64,000 nt of DNA from Lysobacter sp. A03 (GCF_000855665.1 NZ_JXSS01000106.1:1-64000); one strand, 5' to 3'. Positions 47,440 through 57,291 are shown, counted from the stretch's first letter. Notes: generated by a model not told the origin, from the sequence alone. Translations and numbers: made by a program.

Positions 47440-48642
47440 TTACAGCGCTTCGAAGATGCCCGCTGCGCCCATGCCGGTGCCGATGCACATGGTCACCAAA
47501 CCGTACTTCTGCTGACGTCGGCGCATCCCGTGGAGGATCGTGGCGGTACGGACCGCTCCGGTGGCGCCCAGCGGATGGCCAAGAGCAATTGCCCCACCCA
47601 GCGGATTCACCTTGGACGGATCCAGCTCGCAGTCACGGATCACGGCCAGGGCCTGCGCCGCAAACGCCTCGTTCAACTCGATCCAGTCGATCTGCTCTTT
47701 GGTCAGGCCGCCCTGCTTGAGTGCCTTCGGAATCGCGGCAATCGGGCCGATCCCCATGACTTCCGGTCGCACCCCGGCAACGGAGAAGCTGACGAAGCGG
47801 GCCAGCGGCGTGAGGCCGTAATCCTTGATGGCCTGGGCGGACGCGAGCAGGACCGCGCCGGCGCCATCGGACATCTGCGAGCTGTTGCCCGCAGTCACGG
47901 TGCCCCCGAACTGCCCGTTGCGGAACACCGGGCGCAACTTGGCCAGCCCTTCGATCGTGGAGCCGGCGCGCGGGCCCTCGTCGGTGTCCACCAGCGTGCG
48001 CTTCTCGCGGATGCTGTCGCGCTCAAGGTCGGGCAGGTGGGAGACGACCTCCAGCGGACTGATCTCGTCGCGGAATTCACCGGCTTCGATCGCTGCCAGC
48101 GCCTTGAGATGGGATTCCAGTGCGAACGCATCCTGGTCCTCGCGGCTGACCTTCCACTCCTCGGCGACCTTCTCGGCGGTAATTCCCATCCCGTAGGCAA
48201 TGTTGACGTGGTCGTCCTTGAACACGTTGGGTGAGAGCGCAACCTTGTTGCCCATCATCGGCACCATCGTCATCGACTCGGTGCCGCCGGCCAGCATCAG
48301 GTCCGCGTTGCCCAGACGGATCTGGTCGGCCGCCAGCGCTACTGCCTGCAGGCCGGAGGAGCAGAATCGATTGATGGTCTGCGCCGCGATCGTGTTGGGC
48401 AGGCCTGCCAGCAACACGCCGATGCGGGCCACGTTCATTCCTTGCTCGCCCTCGGGCATCGCGCAGCCGATGATCGCGTCATCGATCCGGTTCACGTCGA
48501 TTCCCGGCGCCTGGGCGATGACGGCCTTGAGCACGTGGGCGAGCATGTCGTCGGGTCGGGTATTGCGGAACGCGCCGCGGGCCTTGGCAACCGGCGTCCG
48601 GGTGGCGGCGACGATGTAGGCGTCTTGTACTTGCTTGGTCAT
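47440..48642 (-). CDS. fadA: Acetyl-CoA C-acyltransferase (3-ketoacyl-CoA thiolase)
   Basis: 400 residues, a degradative thiolase. The nucleophile is C94 (NRFCSSGLQA), with H356 (LGHPLGATG) and C386 (TMCIGTGMG) completing the catalytic triad. It performs the thiolytic last step of fatty-acid beta-oxidation. It lies 20 bases downstream of the fadB-type gene in a psrA-fadB-fadA operon, so it should be induced with it. ATG at 48642 gives the normal N-terminus; the longer open frame upstream overlaps fadB. Confidence 0.94.
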   Translation of the reverse strand: MTKQVQDAYIVAATRTPVAKARGAFRNTRPDDMLAHVLKAVIAQAPGIDVNRIDDAIIGCAMPEGEQGMNVARIGVLLAGLPNTIAAQTINRFCSSGLQAVALAADQIRLGNADLMLAGGTESMTMVPMMGNKVALSPNVFKDDHVNIAYGMGITAEKVAEEWKVSREDQDAFALESHLKALAAIEAGEFRDEISPLEVVSHLPDLERDSIREKRTLVDTDEGPRAGSTIEGLAKLRPVFRNGQFGGTVTAGNSSQMSDGAGAVLLASAQAIKDYGLTPLARFVSFSVAGVRPEVMGIGPIAAIPKALKQGGLTKEQIDWIELNEAFAAQALAVIRDCELDPSKVNPLGGAIALGHPLGATGAVRTATILHGMRRRQQKYGLVTMCIGTGMGAAGIFEAL

Positions 48643-48662
48643 GGTGTTGTCCTCGTCGTCAC

Positions 48663-51038
48663 TCAGTTGCGCAGGGGTTTGCCCGTCTTGAGCATGTGGG
48701 CTACGCGGGCCTGGGTCTTGGGCATCTGCGCCAGCTCGACAAAATGCTCGCGTTCCAGCTTCAGCAGCCACTCCTCGTCCACCAGCGAACCACGGTCAAC
48801 TTCGCCGCCGCACATGACGGTGGCGATGCGGCTGGCGATCTCATAATCGTGTTCAGAGATGAAGCGGCCCTCGAGCATGTTCACCAGCAACATCTTGAAG
48901 GTCGCTACACCCACATCGCCTGCCACCTGGATCCGGCGTGCGGGCAGGGGCGGGCGGTAACCGGACTCAGCCAGCGCCCGAGCCTGCGCCTTGGCGACGT
49001 GAAGCAGTTCGAAGGCATTGAAAACGACCACGTCGTCTTCGCGCGCCAGCTCGAGCGATTTGGCCTCCATCGCCGACGTGGCCACCTTGGCCATGGCGAT
49101 GGTCTCGAACACGTTTTTGAGTTCGGCGAAGACATCACCGTTCGGCCCGGCGGCATCGGAAGCGCGCACCGCGAGCTCCTTCAGGCCACCGCCGGCGGGC
49201 AGCAGCCCGACCCCGGCTTCCACCAGCCCCACGTAACTCTCCAGCCCGAACACCGTTCGCGCCGCATGCATCTGGAACTCGCAGCCGCCGCCCAACGCCA
49301 GGCCGCGCACGGCGGCAACCACCGGCACCAGCGAGTACTTGATCCGCTGGCTGGTGCGCTGGAAGTTGGCGACCATCGACTCGAAGCCCTTGATGTCGTT
49401 GGCCTGCAGCAGTCCCAGCGCTCCCGAAAGATCGGCGCCGGCGGAGAAGGGCTCCTTGGCCTGCCAGATGACCAGCCCGGAGAACTCTCTCTCGGCGCGG
49501 GAAATCGCTTCCTGCAGGCCATCGAGTACCTGGTCCGACACGGTGTTCATCTTGGTCTTGAAGCCGACCACGGCGATGTCGTCGCCTTCGTCGGCCCACA
49601 TGCGCACGCCGTCGTTCTCGAACACGGTGCGTCCCTGCGAGGGCTTCTCGCCCAGCAGCGGGTCCGGGAACCGCTGCCGCGCATATACCGGGTTGGACGA
49701 GCGCGGCACGATGGCGTCGCGGCCGGGGCTGTAGCTGCCATCAGCGACGTGGACGCCCTCGCGGCCGTCAAAGACCCAGTCGGGCAGGGTGGCAGTGCTC
49801 ATCGCATTGCCGGCGACGATGTCCTCGGCAATCCAGTCGGCCACCTGCTTCCATCCCGCGGTCTGCCAGCTCTCGAAAGGACCGACCGACCAGCCATAGC
49901 CCCAGCGCATGGCCAGATCGACGTCGCGCGCAGTCTGAGCGATGTCTTTGAGATGGAACGCGCTGTAGTGGAAGGTGTCGCGGAAGCACGCCCACAGGAA
50001 CTTCGCCTGCGGGTGTTCGCTGGCGCGCAGGGCGGCGAACTTTTTCGCCGGGTCGTGTTCCTTGAGCAGTGCGGCGACTTCGGGATCCGCCTCCGGGACG
50101 GACGGGCGGTAGTCCTGCGACTCCAGGTCCAGCACCAGGATGTCCTTGCCCTTGCGGGTGTAGAAACCGGCGCCGGTCTTGGCACCCAGTGCGCCTTTCT
50201 CGACCAGCGCCGCGAGCCACTTCGGTGCCTTGAAGTATTTGTGCCACGGATCATCCGGCAGGGTGTCGGCCATGGTCTTGATGACATGCATCATCGTGTC
50301 CAGCCCGACCACGTCGGCCGTCCGGTAGGTCGCCGATTTCGGGCGACCGATGGCGGGGCCGGTCAGCGCATCCACGGTATCGAAGCCCAGCCCGAGCTGC
50401 TCGGTGTGATGCATCGCGGTCAGCATCGAGAACACGCCGACGCGGTTGCCAATGAAGTTCGGCGTGTCCTTGGCGATGACCACGCCCTTGCCCAGGGTGG
50501 TGGTCAGGAAGGTTTCCAGCGACTCGAGCACACCGGCGTCGGTCGTACGCGCCGGAATCAGTTCCGCCAGGTGCATGTAACGCGGCGGATTGAAGAAATG
50601 CACGCCGCAGAAGCGATGGCGCAACTGCTCGGGCAATACTTCTGCGAGCTTGTTGATGCCCAGGCCGGACGTATTACTGGCCAGCACCGCGTGATCTGCA
50701 ACGTGCGGGGCAATCTTGCGATACAGGTCCTGCTTCCAGTCCATGCGCTCTGCGATCGCTTCAATGATCAGGTCGCAGTCGGTGAGCTGCTCCAGGCCGG
50801 TCTCATAGTTGGCTGCAGTGATACGGCCGGCAAGACACTTGTCAGCCAGCGGAGCGGGGCTGAGCTTGGCGAGGTTGGCAATCGCCTTGTCGACGATGCC
50901 GTTGGGGTTTGCTTCCTTGGCCGGCAAGTCGAACAGCACCGTGTCGACGCCGGCATTGGTCAGGTGCGCAGCAATCTGCGCGCCCATGACGCCGGCGCCC
51001 AGAACGGCTGCGCGTCGGACAAGTAGTTTATTAGACAT
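48663..51038 (-). CDS. fadB: 3-hydroxyacyl-CoA dehydrogenase / enoyl-CoA hydratase (multifunctional FadB-type)
   Basis: 791 residues. The domain order is dehydrogenase first: an NAD-binding domain (AAVLGAGVMGAQIA, about 11-24; HFFNPPRYMHLAEL) and its C-terminal part (to about 480), then a crotonase domain (about 490-790) with SAGADLSGALG, ALGGGCEFQMHAART and VEAGVGLLPAGGG. This order is the reverse of E. coli FadB and matches FadN-like proteins. It performs hydration and NAD-dependent oxidation in beta-oxidation. ATG at 51038 has AAGGAG upstream. Located between psrA and fadA. Confidence 0.93.
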   Translation of the reverse strand: MSNKLLVRRAAVLGAGVMGAQIAAHLTNAGVDTVLFDLPAKEANPNGIVDKAIANLAKLSPAPLADKCLAGRITAANYETGLEQLTDCDLIIEAIAERMDWKQDLYRKIAPHVADHAVLASNTSGLGINKLAEVLPEQLRHRFCGVHFFNPPRYMHLAELIPARTTDAGVLESLETFLTTTLGKGVVIAKDTPNFIGNRVGVFSMLTAMHHTEQLGLGFDTVDALTGPAIGRPKSATYRTADVVGLDTMMHVIKTMADTLPDDPWHKYFKAPKWLAALVEKGALGAKTGAGFYTRKGKDILVLDLESQDYRPSVPEADPEVAALLKEHDPAKKFAALRASEHPQAKFLWACFRDTFHYSAFHLKDIAQTARDVDLAMRWGYGWSVGPFESWQTAGWKQVADWIAEDIVAGNAMSTATLPDWVFDGREGVHVADGSYSPGRDAIVPRSSNPVYARQRFPDPLLGEKPSQGRTVFENDGVRMWADEGDDIAVVGFKTKMNTVSDQVLDGLQEAISRAEREFSGLVIWQAKEPFSAGADLSGALGLLQANDIKGFESMVANFQRTSQRIKYSLVPVVAAVRGLALGGGCEFQMHAARTVFGLESYVGLVEAGVGLLPAGGGLKELAVRASDAAGPNGDVFAELKNVFETIAMAKVATSAMEAKSLELAREDDVVVFNAFELLHVAKAQARALAESGYRPPLPARRIQVAGDVGVATFKMLLVNMLEGRFISEHDYEIASRIATVMCGGEVDRGSLVDEEWLLKLEREHFVELAQMPKTQARVAHMLKTGKPLRN

Positions 51039-51076
51039 TACTTGTAACTCCTTGATTGGATTGTCTATGTCAAGCA

Positions 51077-51697
51077 TCAATCTTTGAATCCGGCCGCGGC
51101 AAAGCGGATCAGTTCACGTGCCGCCCGTTCCGCGTGACTCTTCTCCTGCGCCCCACCGGGGCGCTTGATCAGGCCAAAATCGGCCATCGCGTATGTCAAT
51201 GCTCCCGCAAGGAAGTCCAGCCGCCAGTACAGCTCCTCCTTGCTCAGGTCCGGCAGACAGCCACCGATGGCGCGCGCGAAATCGCGCAGTACGTGGCCAT
51301 AGCGCTCGGACATGAATGTGCGCAAGCCATCGTTTTTCTCCGCATAGGCGCGGGCGATGACGCGTACAAACGCGGCGCCGCCGTGGCGGTGCAGGGCAAC
51401 GGCAAGCGCGGGTTCGATAAAGGCCGCGAGGATTGGTTCCAGTTCGCCGGGATGCTGGTCCAAGGCGGTTTTCAGCGCCTGCAGGCGGTGGGCGCTCATC
51501 TCGTCCATGCGTCGCCGGAACACTTCGTTTACGAGGTTTTCCTTGCTGCCGAAGTGGTAGTTCACCGCTGCGATGTTGACGTCGGCGCGCCCCGTGACCT
51601 GACGCAGGGAAGTGCCCGAGAAACCGTGTTGGGCGAACAGCTCCTCTGCCGCAGTCAGGATCCGGTCCTTGGTGGAAAACTGGGTGTTGGAAGACAT
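51077..51697 (-). CDS. psrA: TetR family regulator, PsrA-like (acyl-CoA-responsive)
   Basis: 206 residues: a TetR DNA-binding domain (about 8-60, LTAAEELFAQHGFSGTSLRQ, NIAAVNYHFGSKENLV), close in wording to Pseudomonas PsrA, and an all-helical ligand domain (about 65-200). PsrA represses its own gene and the fadBA operon until long-chain acyl ligands release it. Three things support the assignment: it is the first gene of a fadBA operon, the fadB start lies 38 bases downstream, and a CAAAC-N4-GTTTG palindrome sits 41 bases upstream of its start. Confidence 0.85.
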   Translation of the reverse strand: MSSNTQFSTKDRILTAAEELFAQHGFSGTSLRQVTGRADVNIAAVNYHFGSKENLVNEVFRRRMDEMSAHRLQALKTALDQHPGELEPILAAFIEPALAVALHRHGGAAFVRVIARAYAEKNDGLRTFMSERYGHVLRDFARAIGGCLPDLSKEELYWRLDFLAGALTYAMADFGLIKRPGGAQEKSHAERAARELIRFAAAGFKD

Positions 51698-51737
51698 GCA
51701 GACATCCCGATTCGGCGCGAATGCGCGAAGTGTGAAT

Positions 51738-51751
51738 CAAACGCTTGTTTG
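51738..51751. promoter_or_regulatory. PsrA-type operator upstream of psrA-fadBA
   Basis: The palindrome CAAACGCTTGTTTG matches the Pseudomonas PsrA consensus G/C-AAAC-N2-4-GTTT-G/C. It lies 41-54 bases upstream of the psrA start, in the promoter region, consistent with autorepression of the whole operon. Confidence 0.75.
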
Positions 51752-51848
51752 GATGCTAGGCTTCAAGCGGCCTGCGGTCAAATGACACCCGCTCCGGCGC
51801 ATTGCGCTCACGGTTTTCCGGTAGAATCCGTGGCAGCCATTTCGGCCA

Positions 51849-51874
51849 AACCCGCGTCAGTACGCGGGTTTTCC
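51849..51874 (+). terminator. Hairpin with T tract in the ndk leader (possible attenuator)
   Basis: AACCCGCGT (51849-51857) pairs with ACGCGGGTT (51862-51870) across a 4-base loop, followed by TTCC within a TTTT run. A TAGAAT -10-like hexamer at 51822-51827 would start a transcript just before it. It may attenuate ndk or belong to a promoter further upstream. Confidence 0.5.
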
Positions 51875-51936
51875 TGTTATCCTTTGGCGCGTATCCCTGA
51901 CATACGGGGTGCCGCCCGCCCAACCGGAGATTTTCC

Positions 51937-52362
51937 ATGGCGCTGGAGCGTACCCTTTCCATCATCAAGCCCGACGCAGTCGCCAAGAATGTGATCGGCG
52001 AGATTTACAGCCGTTTCGAGAAGGCGGGCCTTAAGGTCGTCGCCTCGAAGATGAAGCACCTTTCCAAGGCCGAGGCCGAAGGCTTCTACGCGGTCCATCG
52101 CGAGCGCCCGTTTTTTGCCGCCCTCGTCGAGTTCATGAGCTCCGGTCCGGTGATGATCCAGGCGTTGCAAGGCGAGGGCGCCGTGCTCAAGCACCGTGAC
52201 CTGATGGGCGCCACCAACCCGAAGGATGCTGCTCCGGGCACCATCCGCGCCGATTTTGCCGACAGCATCGACGCCAACGCGGTCCACGGATCTGACAGCC
52301 TGGAGAACGCCGCGATCGAAATCGCGTATTTCTTCCCGGCCACCGACGTTTACTCGCGCTGA
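51937..52362 (+). CDS. ndk: Nucleoside diphosphate kinase
   Basis: 141 residues, the standard length. The active-site histidine is H117 in NAVHGSDS, and the N-terminal [15 protein letters not shown] and [16 protein letters not shown] are conserved. It balances nucleoside triphosphate pools. A Shine-Dalgarno-like CCGGAG precedes the ATG. ndk then rlmN is the usual order in gammaproteobacteria. Confidence 0.97.
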   Translation: MALERTLSIIKPDAVAKNVIGEIYSRFEKAGLKVVASKMKHLSKAEAEGFYAVHRERPFFAALVEFMSSGPVMIQALQGEGAVLKHRDLMGATNPKDAAPGTIRADFADSIDANAVHGSDSLENAAIEIAYFFPATDVYSR

Positions 52363-52414
52363 CCATCCACTCCCGGACGCCGGGAACGCAACACGCAATC
52401 GCAGTACCCATGCC

Positions 52415-53680
52415 ATGACCACCAACCGCGACAACACCATTGACATCCAGTTGACCGGTTCGCCTGAGGCGGAACGCAAGGCTGTGACCGGTGTCGCCCC
52501 GGATGCGACGTCACCGGCACTTCCGGGGGCGGCAACCGCTGCTCCGCGGAAGAACATCTTTGACCTGGACCGCACACAGCTGGAGGACTTCTTCGAAGGC
52601 GTGCTCGGCGAAAAGCGTTACCGCGCCCACCAGGTCATGAAATGGATCCATCACCGCTACGTCACTGATTTCGACGAGATGACGGACCTGGGCAAGGCGT
52701 TGCGCGCGAAGTTGCACGAGCACGCCGAAGTCCGCGCACCGATTGTCCTGACCGAGAAGCCGTCCGTTGACGGCACCCACAAGTGGCTTATCGGGATGGA
52801 CCCCAAGAACGCCATCGAGGCGGTGTTCATTCCGGAAAAGGGGCGCGGCACGCTGTGCGTGTCCAGCCAGGTGGGTTGCGCGTTGAACTGCTCCTTCTGC
52901 TCCACCGGCACCCAGGGGTTCAACCGCAACCTCACCACCGCCGAGATCATCGGTCAGGTGTGGGTCGTGGCCCGTCACCTGGGCAACATGCCCCATCAGC
53001 GCCGCCGCCTCACCAACGTGGTGATGATGGGCATGGGCGAGCCGCTGATGAATTTCGACAACGTAGTCCGAGCGATGAGCATCATGCGCGACGACCTCGG
53101 CTATGGTCTGGCCAACAAGCGGGTGACACTCTCCACCGCCGGTATGGTTCCTATGATCGACAAGCTCGGCGAGTTGAGCGATGTCTCGCTCGCGGTGTCG
53201 CTGCACGCGGCCAACGATGAGCTGCGCACCGAGTTGGTACCGCTGAACAAGAAATACCCGATCGCCCAACTGATGGCGGCCTGCGAGCGCTACGTCATCC
53301 GCAAGCCACGCTCGTCCATTACGTTCGAATACACCCTGATGCGCGGCGTCAACGACCAGCCCGAGCATGCGCGCCAGCTCGCCCGTCTGATGAAGCAGTT
53401 CGACAATGCCACGCAGATGAAGGACGCGGCCAAGGTCAACCTGATCCCGTTCAACCCTTTCCCGGGGACGCGCTATGAACGCTCCAGCGAGGACGACATC
53501 CGAGCGTTCCAACAGCTGTTGCAGCAGGCCCGTGTGCTTACCACCGTGCGCCGCACGCGCGGTGACGACATCGACGCCGCCTGCGGCCAACTCAAGGGAC
53601 AGGTCATGGACCGCACCCGCCGACAGGCGACCTTCCGAAAAATGCTGGCCGAGCAGGGCGCAGGAGATGCCGGTGTCTGA
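52415..53680 (+). CDS. rlmN: 23S rRNA (A2503-C2) / tRNA (A37-C2) methyltransferase RlmN
   Basis: 421 residues, a radical SAM enzyme. The cluster ligands are C155, C159 and C162 (CALNCSFC), and the methyl-carrying cysteine is C390 (DAACGQLKG). The SAM-binding [12 protein letters not shown] is present. It methylates C2 of A2503 in 23S rRNA and of A37 in some tRNAs. An N-terminal extension of about 45 residues (Ala/Pro/Thr-rich) is typical of xanthomonads and lies outside the fold. pilF starts 14 bases before its stop. Confidence 0.95.
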   Translation: MTTNRDNTIDIQLTGSPEAERKAVTGVAPDATSPALPGAATAAPRKNIFDLDRTQLEDFFEGVLGEKRYRAHQVMKWIHHRYVTDFDEMTDLGKALRAKLHEHAEVRAPIVLTEKPSVDGTHKWLIGMDPKNAIEAVFIPEKGRGTLCVSSQVGCALNCSFCSTGTQGFNRNLTTAEIIGQVWVVARHLGNMPHQRRRLTNVVMMGMGEPLMNFDNVVRAMSIMRDDLGYGLANKRVTLSTAGMVPMIDKLGELSDVSLAVSLHAANDELRTELVPLNKKYPIAQLMAACERYVIRKPRSSITFEYTLMRGVNDQPEHARQLARLMKQFDNATQMKDAAKVNLIPFNPFPGTRYERSSEDDIRAFQQLLQQARVLTTVRRTRGDDIDAACGQLKGQVMDRTRRQATFRKMLAEQGAGDAGV

Positions 53681-54518
53681 GGGGCGCAGGTCCAATCGTC
53701 TTTCCGTGGGGAAGGCGGTGATCGTGGTGTTGGTCGCCGTGGTCCTTGCGTCCACTGCCTGCAGCCGCTTGAGCTTCGTCAAGCCCAAACTCGCGCGCAG
53801 CGGAATGGATCGCAAGGCTCCCGAGGTGCGGATGACCCCGGACAGCTACGATTCTCCGGCCGCGAAATCCCGCGTATTGATCCAGCAGGGGCAGGCGGCA
53901 CTGTCCCAGGGCGATCTCGGAGGCGCGGCAAAAGCAGCCGATCAGGCGGTCCGCATGGCTCCTGACAACGCTTCGGCTCACACACTGGCCGCCCTCGTCG
54001 CCGAGCGTAACGGCGACTCCGCCGCGGCAGGAAAACACTACCGCCGTGCCATTGATCTGGAGCCTCGCCAGGGCGGCATCGCGAACAACTACGGGACCTG
54101 GTTGTGCAGCAACGGTCGCGCCCAGGAGTCACTGGAGTGGTTCGATCGCGCGCTGGCGGATCCGGGGTATCGCACACCGGCCATCGCAATGGCGAATTCC
54201 GGAGCCTGCGCCGCTGACGCCGGGCAGGATGCCCATTCCGAGCGTTACCTGAGAGGCGCCCTTGAACTGGACCCGGAAAATCCCGTGGCACTGGGTGCCA
54301 TGGCCGAGCGAACCTTCCGCGCGGGCGACGCGTTCCGTGCGCGCGCGTTCTCGCAGCGGCGCCTTGCGGCCGCTCCGGCGGACAGGCGTTCGCTCGTGCT
54401 TGCGTCACAGATTGAAGAAAAGCTAGGCGACAAGGAAGCCGCCGATAGATATGTTCAACGGTTGGGGGCGGAGTTCCCGGCCGTACCGGGTTCCGGAAAC
54501 GGGGAAATCGGAAATTGA
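53667..54518 (+). CDS. pilF: Type IV pilus biogenesis TPR protein PilF/PilW
   Basis: 283 residues: an N-terminal lipoprotein-like signal (VVLASTAC, an imperfect lipobox), then about six TPR repeats (about 70-265), with [20 protein letters not shown] in the central repeat. PilF is the pilotin that brings secretin PilQ to the outer membrane and aids its multimerisation. CAGGAG precedes the ATG, which overlaps the end of rlmN. The stop overlaps the rodZ start (TGATG). Confidence 0.88.
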   Translation: MPVSEGRRSNRLSVGKAVIVVLVAVVLASTACSRLSFVKPKLARSGMDRKAPEVRMTPDSYDSPAAKSRVLIQQGQAALSQGDLGGAAKAADQAVRMAPDNASAHTLAALVAERNGDSAAAGKHYRRAIDLEPRQGGIANNYGTWLCSNGRAQESLEWFDRALADPGYRTPAIAMANSGACAADAGQDAHSERYLRGALELDPENPVALGAMAERTFRAGDAFRARAFSQRRLAAAPADRRSLVLASQIEEKLGDKEAADRYVQRLGAEFPAVPGSGNGEIGN

Positions 54519-55333
54519 TGGGACAGTCGAACGAAAGGCTATCGGATGATGCCGAACGTTGTGGCGCGCGGCTTGCGCGTGCGCGTGAAAACGCCGGAAT
54601 CACGCTTGAGCAGGCTTCCGCACGCCTGAAGATGCCGGTGCGCGTAGTGCGCTCGCTTGAAAATGACGAGTGGCAGTCCGAGCCCAGTGTTTTTGTCCGC
54701 GGCCACCTGCGCAGCTACGCAAAGATGCTCGGCGTCGACATCGAGCAGGATCTTGTCAGGTCGGGAGTCAACGAAGTCCGACCTGCAGAACTCGTCAGCC
54801 ATACCCATACGCCCAAATACCGTCATATGTTCGAGCAGGCGGCGCGTCGCGGCATCTATATCGCGATCACCGCGTTCATCGTGGTGCCGGTGTGGTTGGC
54901 GACCAAACCGCACCTGTCCAGCATGCCGGAAGTGCAGTCACTGGATATCCCGTCCTTTGCCACGGGAATGGGCGATTCGGCCACGCCGGCCGACGCCACG
55001 GTTCAAGGGCGCACGCCGGTCATCGCCTCCATGGCAGCCATCCGCGCGCCGGTCGGTGTCTCGGAGCCGCAAGGCTTATCGTTGACGTTTACCGATGACA
55101 GCTGGCTGCAGGTGACCACGTCCACGGGCGAGGTACTCGAGCAGGCCGTCATCGGCAGCGGCGAGAAGAGGCAGTGGGACGCCAAGGAAGACCTGCGGAT
55201 CGTGATCGGGAACATTGCCGCGATCGAAGCCAGGCAGAACGGCAAACCTGTGGATCTGGAGGCATTCAGCCGCGCGAACGTCGCCCGCTTTAAGCTATCC
55301 TCTGACGGTTCACTTGTGCCGACCAGCGACTGA
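54518..55333 (+). CDS. rodZ: RodZ-like helix-turn-helix membrane protein
   Basis: 271 residues: an N-terminal helix-turn-helix (about 10-80, LARARENAGITLEQASARL, FVRGHLRSYAKMLGV), one membrane helix (about 110-130), a Thr/Ala/Val-rich spacer, and a periplasmic DUF4115 domain (about 180-265, LTFTDDSWLQVTTSTGE). RodZ links MreB to the membrane for rod-shape growth. The ATG at 54518 overlaps the pilF stop. In E. coli ispG and hisS follow rodZ; here they do not. Confidence 0.87.
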   Translation: MGQSNERLSDDAERCGARLARARENAGITLEQASARLKMPVRVVRSLENDEWQSEPSVFVRGHLRSYAKMLGVDIEQDLVRSGVNEVRPAELVSHTHTPKYRHMFEQAARRGIYIAITAFIVVPVWLATKPHLSSMPEVQSLDIPSFATGMGDSATPADATVQGRTPVIASMAAIRAPVGVSEPQGLSLTFTDDSWLQVTTSTGEVLEQAVIGSGEKRQWDAKEDLRIVIGNIAAIEARQNGKPVDLEAFSRANVARFKLSSDGSLVPTSD

Positions 55334-55376
55334 TACGACTCAACCGCATCGTCGCGCCAATCCGGCACCTCCTCAT

Positions 55377-55395
55377 CGGCCCGCTGCGCGGGCCG
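55377..55395 (+). terminator. Hairpin between rodZ and yfgM (weak terminator candidate)
   Basis: An 8-bp GC stem (CGGCCCGC at 55377-55384 with GCGGGCCG at 55388-55395) and a TGC loop, followed by TTCGT rather than a T run. It may mark the boundary between the rodZ group and yfgM-bamB-der. Confidence 0.35.
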
Positions 55396-55450
55396 TTCGT
55401 AATCAATGATCCGGCGATTCTGGCGGATCCGGACAGCATGGCGACCCCAG

Positions 55451-56080
55451 ATGGCAATTGACGATCCACTAGACGAACACGAGCAAAGCGAACGCGTATT
55501 GGCGTGGTTGCGACAAAACGGCGTCGCCCTGGTGGGCGGCATCGTGCTCGGACTTGCCGCGATCGGTGGCTGGAAATGGTGGGGTCACCACCAGCATGCT
55601 GAAGCGCTGGCGGACGCGGATCGCTACCAGAAGGTCATCAGCGCCATCGAAGCCGGCGACGCTGATGTCGTGTCCCGTATCGACGGCCTGCAAAGCAATG
55701 TGTACGCCGAGCTTGCCGGTCTCGAGCTTGCCGCCAAGCAGGTTCGTGATGGCGACAATGAAGCGGCCGTCGCCACCTTGCGGTCGATCAAGCCGGGCGA
55801 CTCGCGCATGGCCGCGGTGGTCGACCAGCGCCTGGCCCGTTTGCTGGTGGACGCGGGCAAGGGCGAGGAGGCGATCGGGCTGCTGCAAGGCGCCGATACC
55901 GCCATGGCGTTGGAAGTGCGCGGCGACGCGCAATATGCCTTGGGCAAGATGGACGACGCACGCAGTGCCTATATGCAGGCTCTGACCAAGATGGATGTCG
56001 CGTCGCCGCGCCGCAAGCTGCTCGAACTCAAATTGATGGAAGTCGGCGGCAAGCCCGACGACTCCGAGGTACGGTCCTGA
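55451..56080 (+). CDS. YfgM-like tetratricopeptide membrane protein
   Basis: 209 residues: a short acidic N-terminus (DDPLDEHEQSERV), one membrane helix (about 25-43, VALVGGIVLGLAAIGGWKWW), and a periplasmic TPR-like domain (to about 205). YfgM associates with the SecYEG translocon and periplasmic chaperones. The start at 55451 matches the family N-terminus, with the helix near position 25. Its stop overlaps the bamB start (TGATG). Confidence 0.87.
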   Translation: MAIDDPLDEHEQSERVLAWLRQNGVALVGGIVLGLAAIGGWKWWGHHQHAEALADADRYQKVISAIEAGDADVVSRIDGLQSNVYAELAGLELAAKQVRDGDNEAAVATLRSIKPGDSRMAAVVDQRLARLLVDAGKGEEAIGLLQGADTAMALEVRGDAQYALGKMDDARSAYMQALTKMDVASPRRKLLELKLMEVGGKPDDSEVRS

Positions 56081-57291
56081 TGAATCCTGCAACGACGCTT
56101 TCCAATAGTCACCGACCGGCGAGCCAGCTGGTCGTGCGCGTTTCCGTAGTGCTGTTGTGCGCGACTGCGCTCGTGGGCTGCAGCACGATGAAAGGCTGGT
56201 TCAGCAGCGACAAGAAGAAGGCCGCAGCGCCGGCGGCACTGGTTGAATTCCAGCCGTCCGCCCAGCCCTCGCGCATCTGGTCGGCAAACGTCGGCAAGGG
56301 TGAAGGCAAGATTGGCGCGCGCCAGGGTCCGGTCATCGCCGATGGCAAAGTGTTCGCAGCCGCCGTGAAGGGTGGCGTCCACGCCTACGACCTGCAATCC
56401 GGCGCCAAGGTCTGGAGCTATCCCAGCAAGCTGCGTCTAACCGGCGGACCCGGCGTGGGCGAGGGCGTGGTGGCCGTTGGCAGCCTGGACGGTGATGTGA
56501 TCGCACTGGACGCAGATACCGGCAGTGAGAAGTGGACGGCCAAGCTCAGCAACGAGATCATCGCCGCGCCGGCGGTTGGAATGGGCATGGTGTTCGTGCG
56601 CTCCAACGACGGTCGGATCACCGCGTTCGACGCCGCCAGTGGTGACCGGCGCTGGTTCTGGAACCACGACGTGCCGATGCTCTCGGTACGGGGCAACGAT
56701 ACGCCGGTACTGGGCCCGGGCTACCTGTTTGTCGGCAACGACGATGGCACCGTGGTGGCGCTGTCGGCCAACGACGGCCGCCCGTTGTGGGAAGAGAGCG
56801 TGGCCCAGCAGGAAGGGCGCACCGAGCTGTCCCGCATGGCCGACGTCGACGGCGCGCCGGTGCTTGACGGCACCACCCTGTACGCCACCAGCTATAAGGG
56901 CAAAACCATTGCCATTGACGCCCCCAGCGGCCAGCCGATGTGGATTTCCGACCACGGCGGCCCTGGCCGCATCGGCGTTGGTCCCAGCGTGCTTGTGGTC
57001 TCCGACGCCGCCGACAACGTGGTCGGTCTGTACAAGACCGGCGGCAGCGCAATGTGGACGCAGCCTGCGATGACCCGCCGGAACCTCACGGCGCCGGCTA
57101 TCCAGGGCGACTACGCGGTCGTTGGCGATCTGGACGGCTACCTGCACTGGTTGTCGCTCGATACCGGTGAATTCGCGGCGCGCACGCGCGTCGGCCGTGA
57201 CCGGCTGTTGTCGGCGCCGCGCGTGGCGGACGGCATCCTCGTGGTGCAGGACGTTGGCGGTAAATTGAGCGCGTACCGGCTGGGACAGTGA
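56080..57291 (+). CDS. bamB: Outer membrane protein assembly factor BamB
   Basis: 403 residues: a lipoprotein signal ending in TALVGCSTM, then an eight-bladed beta-propeller of PQQ-like repeats (about 50-400), seen as repeating Gly-Trp and AxDxxTG units ([39 protein letters not shown]). BamB is a peripheral subunit of the Bam complex that inserts barrel proteins, such as the receptor at 11-13 kb. It is coupled to yfgM by overlap and followed by der. Confidence 0.94.
   Translation: MNPATTLSNSHRPASQLVVRVSVVLLCATALVGCSTMKGWFSSDKKKAAAPAALVEFQPSAQPSRIWSANVGKGEGKIGARQGPVIADGKVFAAAVKGGVHAYDLQSGAKVWSYPSKLRLTGGPGVGEGVVAVGSLDGDVIALDADTGSEKWTAKLSNEIIAAPAVGMGMVFVRSNDGRITAFDAASGDRRWFWNHDVPMLSVRGNDTPVLGPGYLFVGNDDGTVVALSANDGRPLWEESVAQQEGRTELSRMADVDGAPVLDGTTLYATSYKGKTIAIDAPSGQPMWISDHGGPGRIGVGPSVLVVSDAADNVVGLYKTGGSAMWTQPAMTRRNLTAPAIQGDYAVVGDLDGYLHWLSLDTGEFAARTRVGRDRLLSAPRVADGILVVQDVGGKLSAYRLGQ

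Noticed and set aside
48696-51026. A 776-codon open frame opposite fadB
   Set aside because: It lies wholly antisense to a recognised enzyme. Its His/Arg/Gln/Gly-rich composition is that of a frame mirrored from GC-rich codons, and it shows no domain.
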